Positions 27,105 to 36,307 of a DNA stretch of 46,599 nucleotides are shown here, piece after piece. Each line of letters begins with the position of its first letter. Positions within the stretch are counted from its first letter, which is position 1. Made by a program: the position numbers and the translations under genes. This DNA comes from Candidatus Allofournierella pullistercoris. Its GTDB lineage: Bacteria > Bacillota > Clostridia > Oscillospirales > Ruminococcaceae. Location of the stretch: NCBI GenBank assembly GCA_018883715.1, contig JAHLFP010000008.1:1-46599 (forward strand), given 5' to 3'. The notes under the pieces are model-generated. The model made no database searches. It saw only the letters and a program-made list of their open reading frames with translations, and was not told where the DNA came from.

Positions 27105-27893
27105 TCATGCAGGGATAATTACCTTTTTGGGGCAAACACCCACACAAGCGTTGCATCCGGTGCAACGTTCGTAATCAATTCGAGCCAGGCTGTCCTTCAC
27201 ATGGATGGCATCACTGGGGCAGGTTTTTTCGCACTTCATGCAACCAATGCAACCAGTATCGCACTCCTTCATGACCTGAGGGCCCTTCTCGTTGCTGTTG
27301 CAACGCACCTGAGGTTTGCCCTCGGTGTGGCCGCAGATGTCAATGACAAAGTGGGGGCAGACCTTGGCACAAGCACCACAGCCGGTGCAACGGTCATAGT
27401 CCACCTTGGCAATGCCGTCCACAATGTGGATGGCATCAAAGGGACAAGCCCGCTCGCAGTCGCCCAGACCCAGACAGCTCTGGGAGCAAGCCTTGGGGCC
27501 GCCCTGCAACATAGCAGCCGCCGCACAGGTGCCAATGCCCTTGTACTCAAAACGCTGTTTGCAGACACCGGGCTTGCCCTGGCATCCCACTACAGCTTTC
27601 AGCTGAACGGCCTCTTCTGCGGTGGTGCCCATAACCTGAGCCACCTGAGCAGAACAGCTCTGACCGCCGGGAACACACTTGTTCACCGGAGCGCCGCTTT
27701 CCACAATGGCTTTTGCATAGTCTGCACAGCCAGCATAGCCACAGGCGCCACAGTTTGCGCCGGGCAGGCACTGCTGTACCTCCTCGATGCGGGGGTCTTC
27801 CTCCACCGCCATAAACTTAGCGGCCAGAACCAGAATCACCGCACCCAGAAAGCCAATGACTGTTACAACAGCAATCGCAATTCCAATCGTCAT
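27105..27893 (-). CDS. rnfB: Rnf electron transport complex subunit B
   Basis: N-terminal TM, CLPGANCGACGYAGCADYA, multiple CxxCxxCxxxCP ferredoxin motifs. Confidence 0.95.
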   Translation of the reverse strand: MTIGIAIAVVTVIGFLGAVILVLAAKFMAVEEDPRIEEVQQCLPGANCGACGYAGCADYAKAIVESGAPVNKCVPGGQSCSAQVAQVMGTTAEEAVQLKAVVGCQGKPGVCKQRFEYKGIGTCAAAAMLQGGPKACSQSCLGLGDCERACPFDAIHIVDGIAKVDYDRCTGCGACAKVCPHFVIDICGHTEGKPQVRCNSNEKGPQVMKECDTGCIGCMKCEKTCPSDAIHVKDSLARIDYERCTGCNACVGVCPKKVIIPA

Positions 27894-27908
27894 AGTTTTG
27901 GCCTCCTT

Positions 27909-28532
27909 TTACACAGTGCCAAAGATGTTTTCAATCATGCCCGCAAAACCGCCAAAGCTCAAGGCAGTGGCAGAAGCGGCCACCAAAGTGATGGGCAGTC
28001 CCTCAAAACACTTGGGGGGCTGGGCATCCTCCAGACGTTTGCGAACGCCGGAGAAGATAACCATAGCCAGCAGGAAGCCTACACCTGCACCCACGGCGCA
28101 AACGATGGACTCCACAAAGTTGTAACCGCTGTCAATGTTCAGCACGGTTACACCCAGCACAGCACAGTTGGTGGTAATCAAGGGCAGGTAAACACCCAGC
28201 GCCTTGTGCAAAGGGGGCATGTATTTTTTCATTGCCACCTCCACCAGCTGTACCAGCACGGCGATGATTAAGATAAATACAATGGTTTGCAGATAGCCCA
28301 AATCCCACTTCAGATTACCCTCAGCGTCCACCGGGGTAAGCAGGAAGTTCTGGATGGGCCAAGTCACAGCGGTGGCCAGGGTCATAACAAAGATAACCGC
28401 CGCACTCATACCCACTGCGGAGTTCAATTTTTTGGACACGCCCAAAAAGGGACAGATGCCCAAAAACTTTACCAGCACATAGTTATCCACCAAAATCATG
28501 GTGAAAAAGATTGCCGCCAGTTTTGCAGCCAT
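27909..28532 (-). CDS. rnfA: Rnf electron transport complex subunit A
   Basis: Multi-TM; NYVLVKFLGICPFLGVSKKL, VLLITTNCAVLGV-like ITTNCAVLG motif. Confidence 0.95.
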   Translation of the reverse strand: MAAKLAAIFFTMILVDNYVLVKFLGICPFLGVSKKLNSAVGMSAAVIFVMTLATAVTWPIQNFLLTPVDAEGNLKWDLGYLQTIVFILIIAVLVQLVEVAMKKYMPPLHKALGVYLPLITTNCAVLGVTVLNIDSGYNFVESIVCAVGAGVGFLLAMVIFSGVRKRLEDAQPPKCFEGLPITLVAASATALSFGGFAGMIENIFGTV

Positions 28533-29203
28533 TATTCGTCCCCTCCTTTCATGCCACAGCTACCCTTGGAAGGACAGCCTTCACAGCCGATGCTCCGGTC
28601 TACTTTCTTGCCAGTCTTTTCTTCCAGCCAGATGACCAGCGCCATCAGCACGCCAAAGGTGAAGAAGCCGCCAGCAGGGCTGGTCATAAAGGTAAAGCGG
28701 TCGATGCTTTCGGGGATAATGGTGATACCAAACCAGCTTCCCGCACCCAGAATCTCTCGGATGGAAGCCATGCAGACCAGCGCAAGGGTAAAGCCCAGTC
28801 CCATGCCAAGACCGTCCAGAGCGGAATCCAAGGGTTTGTTCTTGGAAGCAAACATCTCGGCACGGCCCAGAATGATGCAGTTTACCACTATCAGGGGCAG
28901 GAACACGCCCAGCGCCTTATCCAGCTGGGGCACAAATGCCTTAACCAGCATCTGAACCACCGAAACAAAGGTGGCAATAACAGTGATGTAAGCCGGCAGG
29001 CGAACCTTGCCGGGAATCACGTTGCGCAGCATGGAGATTACCAGGTTGGAGCAGATTAGCACAAAGGTGGCGGCAATGCCCATGCCAAGGCCGTTGAAAG
29101 CCACGGTGGTAACCGCCAGTGTGGGACAGGTTCCCAGCACCAGACGGAGCACCGGATTTTCTTTCACGAGGCCGTTGGTTACAATATTTAATTTGTTCAT
29201 CAA
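28532..29203 (-). CDS. rnfE: Rnf electron transport complex subunit E
   Basis: NGLVKENPVLRLVLGTCPTLAVTT; LPLIVVNCIILGRAEMFAS. Confidence 0.95.
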   Translation of the reverse strand: MMNKLNIVTNGLVKENPVLRLVLGTCPTLAVTTVAFNGLGMGIAATFVLICSNLVISMLRNVIPGKVRLPAYITVIATFVSVVQMLVKAFVPQLDKALGVFLPLIVVNCIILGRAEMFASKNKPLDSALDGLGMGLGFTLALVCMASIREILGAGSWFGITIIPESIDRFTFMTSPAGGFFTFGVLMALVIWLEEKTGKKVDRSIGCEGCPSKGSCGMKGGDE

Positions 29204-29215
29204 GACCAGCCTCCT

Positions 29216-30712
29216 TTAATTTGCAAGTCCTGCTGCGTAGGCTTGCAAGCACTTACGCACCAATTTTTTCACGCCACGGCTGGACTCGGTGGCCCCTGCG
29301 ATGGTGTCCACGCCGTCCAAATCCGCTTCCTGGGCAAGGCCCACATACTGGCTCAGATAGTCACTGCCAGCCGCCTTGTCGCCAATGCCAGCAGTCTGGC
29401 CGGAAGCGTCCACCCACACGCCGGTGGTCTTGCCGCTGGCATCAAAACCAACCGCCACCACCAGAGGGGATTTTTCGTATTCATAGCCCTTGCCCTCTGC
29501 AAACAGCACGGCAGTTCCGTCCTCTGCCTTCCATGCCTGCTGTAAGCCTTCCGGAGCGTCAATCTGGCTCAGGGTTACACCAGGAGCCAGCAGTTCCAGC
29601 ACCTCTTCCTGGCTCAAAGCCTGGGTCTGGGTGGTGGGTGCGCTGGTTGCCTCGCTGGAGGAACTGCTTTCCTCGCTGGTGGTACTGGTGGATTCAGCAG
29701 ACTCCTCTTCCTGTGCCAAAGCGGCCTCGCTGTCCGGCACCAAAGCCACAAATGCCCTGATTGCCTTACGCACCGCTTTCTTCACGCCACGGGTGGACTG
29801 GGTTGCACCTGCGATGGTGTCCACACCATCCAGACCCGGTTCACCCACAATGCCCGTGTACTGGTCCAGATATTCCTGGCCAGCGGCCTGGTCGCCAATG
29901 CCCGGAGTCTGACCGGAAGCATCCACCCACACACCGGTGATGCCGCCGTTGGCATCAAAGCCAACTGCCACCACCATGGGGGACTTGGCATACTCATAGC
30001 CCTTGTCCTCGGTGTAAATCACATAGCCGCCGTTGTCAGCCTGCCAAACCTGCGTTGCAGATTCCACAGGGTCAATCTGGGTCAGGGTTGCGCCGGGAGC
30101 CAGCATTGCACGGACTTCCTCTTCGGTCATGGAACTGGTGTCCACTTCCACAGTGGCCTGCTGACCCAGTGCTACCTCATTGAAGGCATTGATGGCACTG
30201 TTCACAGCGGACAGGGCAGCCTTGGAGCTGACGGTTACACCGCTGATCATGTCCACATCCCCTGCGGCAATGCTGCCACTCTTGCCCACAAAGCTCTCTG
30301 CCAGAGCCTGTGCATCCGGGTCGGTGGCATCTTCCAGCTTTTTGCCGTAACCAGCAGTCTCGCTGTTTTCCATAAACTTCACTTTCAGGACAGCGCCCTC
30401 TTCATCCAGAGCAACTACCACCGGAACATCGCCGCCAAAGCCTTTTCCAAAGCTCTGTACCACCCAGCCTGCGCCGTTGGTTGCCTTCAAAACCTTGGTT
30501 ACATTGCTTGTCTCAAACTCGGTAATTTCCTCAAAGCCGTCTGCCTCGGGCAGAACTTCCAAAAAGGCGGCATTGGCCGCATTGGCTTCCTGCTGGGCAA
30601 TGATGGGAGCGGTCAGCTCGTTGGTGAAGGCCAGTGCGCCACTTGCCACGATGCAGATAACCACCAGAACCACCACTGGTTTAATCATATCTTCCCAGGT
30701 GTTATGTTTCAT
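29216..30712 (-). CDS. rnfG: Rnf electron transport complex subunit G with three FMN-binding domains
   Basis: N-terminal TM; FMN-attachment-like motifs DMISGVT, DTIAGAT and DTIAGAT; position between rnfD and rnfE. Confidence 0.92.
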   Translation of the reverse strand: MKHNTWEDMIKPVVVLVVICIVASGALAFTNELTAPIIAQQEANAANAAFLEVLPEADGFEEITEFETSNVTKVLKATNGAGWVVQSFGKGFGGDVPVVVALDEEGAVLKVKFMENSETAGYGKKLEDATDPDAQALAESFVGKSGSIAAGDVDMISGVTVSSKAALSAVNSAINAFNEVALGQQATVEVDTSSMTEEEVRAMLAPGATLTQIDPVESATQVWQADNGGYVIYTEDKGYEYAKSPMVVAVGFDANGGITGVWVDASGQTPGIGDQAAGQEYLDQYTGIVGEPGLDGVDTIAGATQSTRGVKKAVRKAIRAFVALVPDSEAALAQEEESAESTSTTSEESSSSSEATSAPTTQTQALSQEEVLELLAPGVTLSQIDAPEGLQQAWKAEDGTAVLFAEGKGYEYEKSPLVVAVGFDASGKTTGVWVDASGQTAGIGDKAAGSDYLSQYVGLAQEADLDGVDTIAGATESSRGVKKLVRKCLQAYAAGLAN

Positions 30713-30714
30713 GG

Positions 30715-31746
30715 TTAAGCCGCTCCTTTCTTGTATTTTTTCGCACCCAGAGGCACCTGACGGGTCAGGTCGTTGATGTAGGGCACCAGCAGATTCATAA
30801 ACAGAATTGCATAGGATACACCCTCTGCCATGTTGGCAAAGTCACGGATGGCAAAGGTCAACAGACCCAGGCCGAAGCCAAAGACCATCTTGCCCTTCAT
30901 GGTAAAGGGGCTGGTCACATAATCGGTTGCCATAAACACAGCACCGAACAGCAGACCGCCAGCCAGAAGCTGACGCACCAGCAGTGCACCACCGGCAGTG
31001 AGAGCCGCGGCAAAATCCATCTGCTGGGCATTCATGCCGTCCACCACGCTATGCACCAGGCTGAACACTGCATAGCTGCCCAGGTAGCACACAGGAATGG
31101 TCACCTGGATGGTGCCGGTTGCCACCAGCCATACAAAGCCCAGCAGGATGGCGATGGCGCAGGTTTCACCCATCACACCACCATGCACACCCAGCAACAA
31201 ATCCATCACAGGATACTGGCTCAGCAGGGAGTTACCTTGAGCATCTGCCAGCTGCAAGGGGGTTGCGCTGGCTACCGCATCCAGGTTCTCAAATACAGAC
31301 TGAGCCGCCGCAGGGTAAACCCAGGTGGTCATCCGAGCACCAAAGCCGGTGAACAGCACCATACGGCCCACCAAAGCGGGGTTTACAAAGTTATACCCGA
31401 TGCCGCCAAACAGCTGTTTTACCACCACAATGGAGATAAAAGCACCCACAATGGCAATCCACAAAGGCAGACCCACCGGGAAATTCAGTGCCAGAATCAA
31501 ACCAGTGACCACGGCGGACAAATCTCCCACCGGGTTCACCTTTTTCATCAGGCGGGTATACAGGTATTCAAACCCTACGCAGGCCGCCACGGTCACACCA
31601 ATCAACAGCAGGGCACGCAGGCCAAAAATCCAGGCACTTGCCACCACGCTGGGCAGCAATGCCACCACCACATTGCCCATCAACTTACGGGTGGAGGAAT
31701 GATCCACCATATGGGGCGAGGCGGTTACAATCAAACGGTTTTCCAT
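30715..31746 (-). CDS. rnfD: Rnf electron transport complex subunit D
   Basis: SPHMVDHSSTRKLMGNVVVALLP; multi-TM; DYVTSPFTMKGKMVFG. Confidence 0.95.
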   Translation of the reverse strand: MENRLIVTASPHMVDHSSTRKLMGNVVVALLPSVVASAWIFGLRALLLIGVTVAACVGFEYLYTRLMKKVNPVGDLSAVVTGLILALNFPVGLPLWIAIVGAFISIVVVKQLFGGIGYNFVNPALVGRMVLFTGFGARMTTWVYPAAAQSVFENLDAVASATPLQLADAQGNSLLSQYPVMDLLLGVHGGVMGETCAIAILLGFVWLVATGTIQVTIPVCYLGSYAVFSLVHSVVDGMNAQQMDFAAALTAGGALLVRQLLAGGLLFGAVFMATDYVTSPFTMKGKMVFGFGLGLLTFAIRDFANMAEGVSYAILFMNLLVPYINDLTRQVPLGAKKYKKGAA

Positions 31747-33054
31747 TTAATGTTGTCCCTCCTTCTGGGCAAATTGCTTTGCCAGACTCATCACCTGGGT
31801 CACAGGACGCTTTGCGGGGCAGACATAGCTGCAACTGCCACACACCATGCACAAATCCACCCGAAGCTCTTTCAGCAGCTGGGTGTTTTTGCTGTTAAAT
31901 GCACCTGCAATGGATACAGGGGTCAGACCCATGGGGCAAGCCTCGATGCACCGTCCGCAACGGATGCAGGGGCCCATATCCGGCTTGTTGGCCGCTTTTT
32001 CGCTCAAAGCCAGCAGGCCGTTGGTCTGCTTAATCACCGGGGCTTCCAAGCTGGCCATGGCAACGCCCATCATGGGGCCACCGCTCAGCAGTTTTGCCAC
32101 CGGCTGCTGAGTATCCAGACCGCAGAACTGCAAAACCTCAATGGCGGGAGTACCCACAATCACTTCCACGTTCTGGGGCTTTTGCACCAGGTCGCCAGCC
32201 ACGGTTACACGCTTAGTCATCAGGGGCTTGCCGGTTTGCAGATAGCCACCCAGAACCGAAATAGTGGTCACGTTCATCACCACCACACCCACATCGGCAG
32301 GCAGGCCGCCCTGGGGTACTTCCAGTCCGGTGAGGGACTCCACCAGAATCTTCTCCGCACCCTGGGGGTAACGGCTGGGCAGAACCTTCACGCTGGTATT
32401 GCTGCAACGGGTGGCAAGCTGTTTCAGCACCTGAATGCAGGCGGGCTTGTTGTCCTCCACGCCAATGATGCAACGGGAGATACCCATATGCTTCATAACA
32501 GCCTGAATACCGGCGCAGATGGTGTCACCATGCTCCAGAATTTCACGGGTATCCGAAGTGAGATAAGGCTCACACTCTGCCGCATTCACCAGCAGGGTGT
32601 TTACGTTCTTTGCGCTCTCCAGCTTTGCGGCAGTGGGGAAGCCTGCTCCGCCCAGACCCACAAGGCCGGAATTGCGCACTGCCTGGATGAAATCCTCCCG
32701 GCTTTGCACCACAGGGGCGGTAAACTCCACCTGAGTTTGCTGTCCATCGGGAATAATCACCACCGCAGGCACACGGGTTCCGTTCATCAATGTATAGCGT
32801 TCCACACCGCTTACAGTGCCAGATACACCAGAGTAAATGGGTGCGCTTACCGCACCTTCTGCCTGACCTACCAGGCTACCCACCTGTACTGTGTCACCTT
32901 TTTTTACCACAGGAGTGCAAGCCGCACCAATGTGCTGCTGCATGGGCAGTACAATTTTGCTGGGCAAGGGCATACGCACCGTTGCCTGGTCCGCTGTTGT
33001 TTTCTCGTGTGGGACCTTCGCGCCAAGGGCCGCACGCTTTAATTTCTTCAACAT
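31747..33054 (-). CDS. rnfC: Rnf electron transport complex subunit C
   Basis: GLVGLGGAGFPTAAKL (NAD/FMN-type), CIRCGRCIEACPMGL and CMVCGSCSYVCPAKRP clusters. Start MLKKLKRAALG (33054) after GGAGG. Confidence 0.95.
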   Translation of the reverse strand: MLKKLKRAALGAKVPHEKTTADQATVRMPLPSKIVLPMQQHIGAACTPVVKKGDTVQVGSLVGQAEGAVSAPIYSGVSGTVSGVERYTLMNGTRVPAVVIIPDGQQTQVEFTAPVVQSREDFIQAVRNSGLVGLGGAGFPTAAKLESAKNVNTLLVNAAECEPYLTSDTREILEHGDTICAGIQAVMKHMGISRCIIGVEDNKPACIQVLKQLATRCSNTSVKVLPSRYPQGAEKILVESLTGLEVPQGGLPADVGVVVMNVTTISVLGGYLQTGKPLMTKRVTVAGDLVQKPQNVEVIVGTPAIEVLQFCGLDTQQPVAKLLSGGPMMGVAMASLEAPVIKQTNGLLALSEKAANKPDMGPCIRCGRCIEACPMGLTPVSIAGAFNSKNTQLLKELRVDLCMVCGSCSYVCPAKRPVTQVMSLAKQFAQKEGQH

Positions 33055-33134
33055 GAGTCGAACCTTCCTCCATTCTTCACTATCAAACATTCTTTTTGTT
33101 GGCACAAGCCTTAAAAAAGGACAGTTATTATTCC

Positions 33135-33163
33135 ATTTTAGATGGTTTTTAGCATCAAGTCAA
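33135..33163 (-). promoter_or_regulatory. Candidate rnf operon promoter TTGACT-N17-TAAAAT
   Basis: Read directly on the minus strand, about 80 bp upstream of rnfC. Confidence 0.65.
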
Positions 33164-33213
33164 CCTATATACCAATCCTTGGGATAAATGTTGTAAAATT
33201 TTATATAGCCCCA

Positions 33214-33246
33214 GGGATAAACCCTTATTTTACTAGGGTTTATCCC
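33214..33246. promoter_or_regulatory. 12-bp perfect inverted repeat upstream of rnfCDGEAB, candidate operator
   Basis: GGGATAAACCCT-tattttact-AGGGTTTATCCC; an extra GGGATAAA half-site at 33181-33188. Confidence 0.6.
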
Positions 33247-33340
33247 CGATTTTTCGGACTATATTTTTTGGCCAAACCGTGGTATAATAAGAATATGATT
33301 TTAAACGGTTTATCCATCGGCACAAAGGGAGGTTATTATT

Positions 33341-33472
33341 ATGAAAACTATCATCAAATGTTTCACGCTTATGGCAGTCATCGCCGGCGCCGTTGCAGGT
33401 GTTCTATACCTACTTCAGGAGCATAGTTCCACCTATGTGCCGGTATACGACACCGAGGATACCTTGTTCTAA
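33341..33472 (+). CDS. Small membrane protein (43 aa), not in ORF track
   Basis: RBS GGGAGG; MKTIIKCFTLMAVIAGAVAGVLYLLQEHSSTYVPVYDTEDTLF*; -10 TATAAT at 33283; followed by a terminator. Confidence 0.7.
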   Translation: MKTIIKCFTLMAVIAGAVAGVLYLLQEHSSTYVPVYDTEDTLF

Positions 33473-33487
33473 TTCAAACTAGCATTA

Positions 33488-33520
33488 CACCCGCCCTTTT
33501 CTGGGGCGGGTGTTTTATTC
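33488..33520 (+). terminator. Terminator after the 43-aa ORF
   Basis: ACCCGCCC-ttttctg-GGGCGGGTGTTTTATT. Confidence 0.85.
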
Positions 33521-33551
33521 TTATAACCGAATTATTCAATCTTCTTTTTAA

Positions 33552-34007
33552 TTATTTCTTGGACAGCCCAAAGGCCGCCCGAAGTGCCATATTACCGTCA
33601 TCCCGTGCCGGGGGTGTGCTACCAGTGCCAGCGGCATATAACGGAGGATTTACCCGGAAGAGATACTCATGCTCCTTAGCACACGCATCCAGCGCAGATG
33701 CAATGTCCCGCTCCGCATCCTTGCTCTGGCGCAACGCATCCATATCCAGCACCGCCCTTACCGCCTTTGCGTTGCGACCTCCCGCTTTGGCAATCTCCGC
33801 ATCCAGCGTGGCATCAAACCGGATAGCCTCCACCTTGGCCTGTGCCTCCTGCTCGACCTGGGCAGCCTTAGCCTGCCACTCCGTTGCCGTCTGGACTGCG
33901 GTGTCGTAGTCCGACTTGGACACATATGCCTTGCCGATTTTGTCCGCCACCCGGCTACCGATTTCATCCGTATAGCCATCTGCCAGAATTTCCTTTAACC
34001 AATCCAT
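33552..34007 (-). CDS. Phage Gp20-like minor structural / scaffold protein (prophage remnant)
   Basis: MDWLKEILADGYTDEIGSRVADKIGKAYVSKSDYDTA...coiled coil...FDATLDAEIAKAGGRNAKAVRAVLDMD; family-typical layout. Confidence 0.75.
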   Translation of the reverse strand: MDWLKEILADGYTDEIGSRVADKIGKAYVSKSDYDTAVQTATEWQAKAAQVEQEAQAKVEAIRFDATLDAEIAKAGGRNAKAVRAVLDMDALRQSKDAERDIASALDACAKEHEYLFRVNPPLYAAGTGSTPPARDDGNMALRAAFGLSKK

Positions 34008-34097
34008 TCTTCTTTTCTTGTCTCCTTTCTTGCATATTAAAAGGCCCACCGCCCTTTTAGGGGCGATGAGCCTTTCGTTATTTTGTTAATTACCCAG

Positions 34098-34301
34098 TCA
34101 GTAGTTTCTAAATGGGCAAGTCTTACAGAGTTCTTTCCAATTCTGCTTTTCTCGAAACCGTATAGGAATAGATTCCTCCCGAATGCTTTGATTTTCCATG
34201 CAGTCAATCGGATCAATCCAATCGTCTACAAGCGGACACTTCACACTCATAGCAACGCCGCTGTCATCTGGTATGTATTCAACATTCCCCAAGAAGGCCA
34301 T
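34098..34301 (-). CDS. Small Cys-containing phage-associated hypothetical protein
   Basis: 67 aa; CPLVDDWIDPIDCMENQ...NWKELCKTCPFRNY; located between structural genes. Confidence 0.5.
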   Translation of the reverse strand: MAFLGNVEYIPDDSGVAMSVKCPLVDDWIDPIDCMENQSIREESIPIRFREKQNWKELCKTCPFRNY

Positions 34302-35088
34302 TCTTTCCCATCTCCTCTACCAAAGCTTTGATATAATCATCAAATTCACTTTTAGTGTACGCAGTGCGAATTTCATTTTTAGCAAGGTTAACGTAAACAG
34401 CACCCTCAGCCCCAATATATCGTTCGAATTGTCCATTCCATACAGTAACGGAAATCCCCGCTTCTCGTATGTATTGTTTTGCCTGCGCTACACTGACGTT
34501 GTGAACACGTTCCTTGTTGATATGCGCATCATCAAATGAAAGTGACTCTACATCAATCTGCCTAGGTTTGAGATGAATCTGTGCCGCCTTGGGCAAGTTT
34601 CCTGCTGTTCGAAGGTTTTCTATTAGTATATCACGTTCATGTATTTTTGTATAGTCTCTCACCCATGCACTTGCTTTGCCTGCCTGTTTACGTCCCCAGC
34701 CTGCTATGGTCAGCCTCTCGGCTCGGCTCTTAAACCCCATAGCCCGATTATACCGGGTGTACTCTTGGTTAAGCCGGGTGAGCTTTATCTGGTCGATAAG
34801 CAACTGCTCTTTATCTCCCGCCGCCTCGCTCATCAGTGTCCGCCGCTTTTGTTTGCGAATGGCCCGCTCTATGCGGTTTTGGTACTGGGTTGCCTGATAT
34901 CCGGTCATATGTCGGTCTTCATAGGTTGACCCTTTTGCATTTTCATCCTTAAAATCTTGCAACTCCTGCTCCGTGTACTGAGGACTGCTTACACCCAGTA
35001 AGATAGGCATTGCCACATGACCACAGTTTAGGGTGCCAATCGGACGCTTTAAAGTGGCATTTAGCGGTCGATTTTGTTCGTTTATTTG
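34279..35088 (-). pseudogene. 5'-truncated phage minor capsid protein
   Basis: Open frame QINEQNRPLNATLKRPIGTLNCGHVAMPILLGVSSPQYTEQELQDFKDENAKGSTYEDRHMTGYQATQYQNRIERAIRKQKR... resembles the C-terminal half of minor capsid protein 2; the N-terminal half is absent and a stop lies upstream. Confidence 0.75.
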
Positions 35089-35149
35089 TTAGTTTATGAC
35101 GCTTTTCCAGGTATTTTTAGCACAAATAGAGTTATCTTCAAGATAAAGC

Positions 35150-35190
35150 AAAAAGCCCACAAACGGCTCTACAAGGCCATTTATGGGCTT
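35150..35190 (-). terminator. Terminator of tRNA-Thr
   Basis: Minus strand GCCCATAAATGGC...GCCGTTTGTGGGCTTTTTGC. Confidence 0.75.
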
Positions 35191-35195
35191 TTCTT

Positions 35196-35271
35196 TGGAG
35201 CTGGTGGACGGACTCGAACCCCCGACCTGCTGATTACAAATCAGCTGCACTACCAACTGTGCTACACCAGC
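35196..35271 (-). tRNA. tRNA-Thr (TGT)
   Basis: GCTGGTGTAGCACAGTTGGTAGTGCAGCTGATTTGTAATCAGCAGGTCGGGGGTTCGAGTCCGTCCACCAGCTCCA; anticodon loop TTTGTAA. Confidence 0.95.
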
Positions 35272-35352
35272 ACGGTGTACACGGCATCCGCCGGACATTT
35301 CCTACTGATTATAACACATCCTGCAAACAAGAGCAAGTCTTATTGCAAAATT

Positions 35353-36228
35353 TTACTCCTTATCTCCTGCTTTTTGCTGAGCAATGCACTGTTCCAGCCG
35401 GCACAAATCCTCCAGCGTCAACTGCTCGGGGCGCACGGTGGGACTCAACCCCGCCTGCTGGAGTGCCGCAAGCACCAAATCCTTGGAGATTCCAAGGCCA
35501 CTGCTGATGGAATTGGCGGCAGTCTTTCTTCTCTGGCTGAACGCCGCCCGCACCAGGGCAAAATAGGCTTTTTCATCCCGTGGCTGAACCGCAGGCTCCT
35601 TGCGCACCTGCAACTGAATTACCGCGCTTGTCACCTTGGGCGGCGGGAAAAAGCTGCCTGGCTGAACAGTAAACAGCAGTTGCGGCTGGGAATAATAGGC
35701 CACCGCATAGCTGATGGCACCTGCTTCCCGGGTGGCGGGAGCGGCACAAATCCGGCTGGCGGCCTCCTTTTGCACCATGACGGTGATATGTTCAATGGGC
35801 AGTTTTTCCTCCAACAACCGCATCAGAATGGGGCTGGTGATGTAATAGGGCAGGTTTGCACAGACTGCCACACGCAGACCCGCAAATTTTTCCGCAATCA
35901 AGGCTTGCAGGTCAACTTTCAGTACATCCTGCATCACCAGTTCGATGTTGTCAAACTCCGCCAGTGTTTCGCTGAGCAAAGCGGGCAGACGCTGATCCAC
36001 CTCGATGGCAACCACCTTTTTGGCACGCTGAGCCAGTTCCTTGGTCAAAACACCAATTCCTGGGCCAATTTCAATTACACCAAATTCCTCGTTGATGCCG
36101 GCGGCTTCCACGATTTTGGGACAGATGCCCGGGTTTACAATAAAGTTCTGTCCAAACCCCTTGGACAACGCAAAATTGTGCCGCTGGCACAAATCACGAA
36201 TGGTGGAAATATCGGTAAGATTCGGCAT
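35353..36228 (-). CDS. rsmA: 16S rRNA (adenine1518/1519-N6)-dimethyltransferase
   Basis: GFGQNFIVNPGI; VIEIGPGIGVLTKELA; VCANLPYYITSPILMRLLE. Confidence 0.95.
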   Translation of the reverse strand: MPNLTDISTIRDLCQRHNFALSKGFGQNFIVNPGICPKIVEAAGINEEFGVIEIGPGIGVLTKELAQRAKKVVAIEVDQRLPALLSETLAEFDNIELVMQDVLKVDLQALIAEKFAGLRVAVCANLPYYITSPILMRLLEEKLPIEHITVMVQKEAASRICAAPATREAGAISYAVAYYSQPQLLFTVQPGSFFPPPKVTSAVIQLQVRKEPAVQPRDEKAYFALVRAAFSQRRKTAANSISSGLGISKDLVLAALQQAGLSPTVRPEQLTLEDLCRLEQCIAQQKAGDKE

Positions 36229-36255
36229 AAATTCCGCCTTTCTGTTTTTTCATAA

Positions 36256-36292
36256 AGCGACGCCCTGCGCAGTAAGATGCAGAGCGTCGCCG
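36256..36292 (-). terminator. Terminator after ctpA
   Basis: Minus strand GCGACGCTCTGC...GCGCAGGGCGTCGC then T-rich. Confidence 0.6.
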
Positions 36293-36307
36293 ACAAGTTT
36301 TATTCTG

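Noticed and set aside
31051-33042. 663-aa plus-strand ORF
   Set aside because: Antisense to rnfC and rnfD; composition H/Q/G-rich, no recognisable motifs.
33480-33550. Right attachment site duplicating the tRNA-Thr 3' end
   Set aside because: Inspected for the tRNA-Thr 3' sequence (ggtggacggactcgaaccc) and found no copy.
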